NCBI RefSeq assembly: GCF_000621125.1
Contig: NZ_JHZC01000006.1
Span: 248,001 to 312,000, forward strand
Length of the DNA: 64,000 nucleotides
Source: Maribacter antarcticus DSM 21422
Lineage (GTDB): Bacteria; Bacteroidota; Bacteroidia; Flavobacteriales; Flavobacteriaceae
Direction: 5' to 3'
Positions within the stretch are counted from its first letter, which is position 1, and every line of letters starts with the position of its first letter. The translations under genes and the position numbers were made by a program. This document shows, one piece after another, positions 62,450-64,000 of the stretch. The notes beneath the pieces are model-generated. The model was not told the origin of the DNA, did no database searches, and worked only from the letters and a program-made list of their open reading frames with translations.

Positions 62450-62845
62450 GTTTTATGTAACCCGAACCAAACGCTAAAAGACAAGCTATTCCTATAATAC
62501 CCCCGTAGATTTTGCCGCTTTTAACATGCAGCGATACACCTTAACAGACATAAAAAAAATTAAGAGGTATAGAAGGTTTATAAATACGGGCAAGCCACAA
62601 GTCTGTCTGGATATTTATGACGCAACAGTTGCGTTGTGGCGGCAAAAGGGAAGACCCCGAAAGTTGCGCTATTTCTAAAGGCTAAGCCACACTTAAAAGA
62701 TAAACCAATGCAATTGGTGCCGTAGATTTTTTTTTGCTCTGACAAACGTTCTGCTTGCGAAATGAGTAGGTCTCTTATAGGGTAAGCAGCAAAAAAGGGA
62801 AAGCTTCGAAGATTATCTTACTTCTTACCATATATTACCGCTAAC
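62443..62845. repeat. ORF-less cassette NC1, copy d
   Basis: GTTAGCGG to CCGCTAAC, about 400 bases. Central palindrome ACGCAACAGTTGCGT. Same order of conserved blocks as the other three copies and no long frame. Confidence 0.73.
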
Positions 62846-62970
62846 GTGATGTGTATGGTTAGTTGCGTGTTTCAGCAACTAAACTAGTAAACAAATGCCT
62901 ACTAGAGGCAATTCCGAAGGAATTCTCTAGTAGGCAATAACCTAGCAATTGATTATACACGGTGTTACCA
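62838..62970. repeat. attC-like cassette boundary, site 42 (type A)
   Basis: Opens CCGCTAACGTG with GTGTATGGTTAGTTGCGTG against GCAATTGATTATACAC; inner hairpin ATTCCGAAGGAAT; ends CGGTGTTACCAAACG. Confidence 0.8.
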
Positions 62971-62984
62971 AACGTTTTTATGTA

Positions 62985-64000
62985 TTATTTAAGATGTGCT
63001 AAAACCCAGTTTGATATTTCTTTCAATACTATTGGAGAAATTGTTTGTTCTATTAATTCATATTCATCCATTTCACCTGTTTTACTTTCTTGAAAAAGAT
63101 GATTTAAACCTTGTAATTTTAGAATTTTATAGTCCTTATTCTTTCCTTTACTTAAGGCATCTTTGATTCCTTTTTGATTTATTTCTGCCAATACTTGTGT
63201 ATCATTAGTTCCATTTAAGGATAAGACAGGAATACTTAATTTTTCAATTTCATTGGCAGGATTGTAGTTATAAAAATAACGAATCCAAGGGGTGGTTCTT
63301 GTTTCAATTAAACCTTTTATAATTTCAGAAACTTTAGCATCATTTCCAACCAAAGGTTTTAGGATTGGCGCAATGGTAGCATTGTAATGTGTGGTAAGTT
63401 CACTTTTAATAGCTGATATTTCTTTATCTGATCCTGCAATTTTAATAGCTTTTCTAATGGCTTTTTCATACGCATCTTCATCAGGCACAGGAAAAGGTCT
63501 CAGAGTTTTCGATTGTATCAGTGATAATTCACTTCCAAGAATCCCCGTAGAAGCAAGCAATACTATAAAAGAAACATCATTGGTTTGGTTTGCAGCTAGT
63601 GGAGCAATAATACCACCTTCACTATGACCTATTAGACCGATATTATTTAAATCAATGTCTGCTCTTGATTTTAAGTAATTTACTGCACTAATTACATCTG
63701 TAGAAAAATCTTTAGTTGTTGCATTGCTGAAATTCCCTGTAGATTTACCAAAACCACGATCATCATATCGTAATACAGCAATTCCTTTTCGGGTTAAATA
63801 ATCAGCAAGTATCCAAAAAGGTTTATGATTAGAAAAAGTTTCATCTCTATCTTGTGGTCCGCTACCGCTGATTAAAATAACCACAGGAAATTTTCCATTT
63901 GTACGAGGTAAAGTCAATGTCCCAGAAAGTGACACATTTGCTTCTTCATTTTTAAAAACGACTTCTTCTTCGTTATATGGGTATGGCTTCACAGGCTCTT
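62985..64000 (-). CDS. Alpha/beta hydrolase (partial, N-terminus beyond the window)
   Basis: The frame is open from the right edge (reading EPVKPYPYNEEEVVF) to a stop at 62985, at least 338 residues. VVILISGSGPQDRDE holds the oxyanion loop, IGLIGHSEGGIIAPL the GxSxG nucleophile, and LKLQGLNHLFQES the catalytic His. GTLTLP at the start of the visible part is typical of exported esterase/dipeptidase-like hydrolases of Bacteroidota (often annotated alpha/beta hydrolase with an N-terminal DUF3887 or beta domain). The start codon is outside the window. Confidence 0.85.
   Translation of the reverse strand, partial: EPVKPYPYNEEEVVFKNEEANVSLSGTLTLPRTNGKFPVVILISGSGPQDRDETFSNHKPFWILADYLTRKGIAVLRYDDRGFGKSTGNFSNATTKDFSTDVISAVNYLKSRADIDLNNIGLIGHSEGGIIAPLAANQTNDVSFIVLLASTGILGSELSLIQSKTLRPFPVPDEDAYEKAIRKAIKIAGSDKEISAIKSELTTHYNATIAPILKPLVGNDAKVSEIIKGLIETRTTPWIRYFYNYNPANEIEKLSIPVLSLNGTNDTQVLAEINQKGIKDALSKGKNKDYKILKLQGLNHLFQESKTGEMDEYELIEQTISPIVLKEISNWVLAHLK

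Noticed and set aside
1..64000. The many related repeats as a CRISPR array
   Set aside because: Repeats are 55-200 bp, diverged, palindromic and 0.2-2.9 kb apart with genes between them; there are no short regular spacers and no cas genes.
1..64000. Conjugative element, prophage or genomic island with att sites
   Set aside because: No tra, mob, capsid, terminase, replication or integrase genes and no tRNA gene are found in the window.

Overview
The window reads as AT-rich chromosomal DNA of a Bacteroidota bacterium, most likely a marine or environmental flavobacterium. Supporting signs are the protein families (DUF6090, SigZ, CE15 esterase, S1 sulfatase, TlpA-like lipoproteins), the -7 boxes of the form TAnnTTTG, and the lack of Shine-Dalgarno sites. 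It holds no rRNA, tRNA, replication or housekeeping genes. Almost all genes lie on the minus strand in unrelated units of one to six genes.

The dominant feature is a cassette array that looks like a large integron, although no integrase lies in the window. About 42 long imperfect palindromes (here 'sites 1-42') separate the gene units. Each begins ...xxxxAAC(G) and ends (C)GTTxxxx.... The variable bases just inside a unit's left GTT are complementary to those just before the AAC at its right edge, for example GTTGTAACCA...thi operon...TGGTTACAAC, GTTGGCTGT...ACAGCCAAC, GTTAGCCTT...AAGGCTAAC. This is the signature of integron cassettes, in which R'' of a cassette's attC pairs with the TTRRRY at its own other end. 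The sites fall into several architectures: A about 130 bp, B/C/D/E about 185-200 bp, F about 130 bp, and S 55-70 bp with classical attC proportions. Arm differences keep G.T wobble pairing on the + strand, and one ORF-less cassette always keeps the same site type on its left. Both observations suggest the array is read on the minus strand, so an integrase, if present, would be expected to the right of the window.

Layout: 1-8.9 kb, SDR+Crp, monooxygenase+DUF3995+TetR with two operators, serine hydrolase, TlpA-like lipoprotein, DUF6090. 9-17.9 kb, three copies of an IS110-family element alternating with SRPBCC+Crp, a lipoprotein, a sulfatase, a lipoprotein and a P1 peptidase. 18-25 kb, DUF2306+LytTR, SDR+Crp, EEP phosphatase/nuclease, serine hydrolase. 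25-31 kb, IS110 copy 4, DUF6090, a second decayed IS110-family element, CE15 esterase, ORF-less cassette NC1. 31-39.4 kb, a plus-strand membrane protein, a thiM-thiE-tenA-thiD operon, a broken LRR gene, a quinone oxidoreductase with a decayed IS30, DUF6090. 39.5-46.2 kb, NC2, a Ni-superoxide dismutase operon with its own promoter and tandem operators, IS110 copy 5, isochorismatase remnant+carboxymuconolactone decarboxylase+AraC. 46.3-64 kb, DUF998, DUF885+AraC, DoxX remnant, serine hydrolase, DUF4345 remnant, small proteins, NDH-2, SigZ with a 37-residue metallothionein-like peptide, two more serine hydrolases, a SnoaL-like lipoprotein, DUF6624, alpha/beta hydrolase, and three more NC1 copies.

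The five copies of one IS110-family element (1296 bp when full length) are all inserted at the same point of attC-like sites, between ACGT and TGTT next to the GTT core. Their left ends carry a conserved hairpin whose loop contains TATA(C/T)ACGG. In three copies this matches the bases beside that copy's own insertion point, suggesting an RNA-guided (bridge-RNA-like) element adapted to cassette boundaries. Cargo is metabolic, stress-related and regulatory; small regulator+enzyme modules recur.
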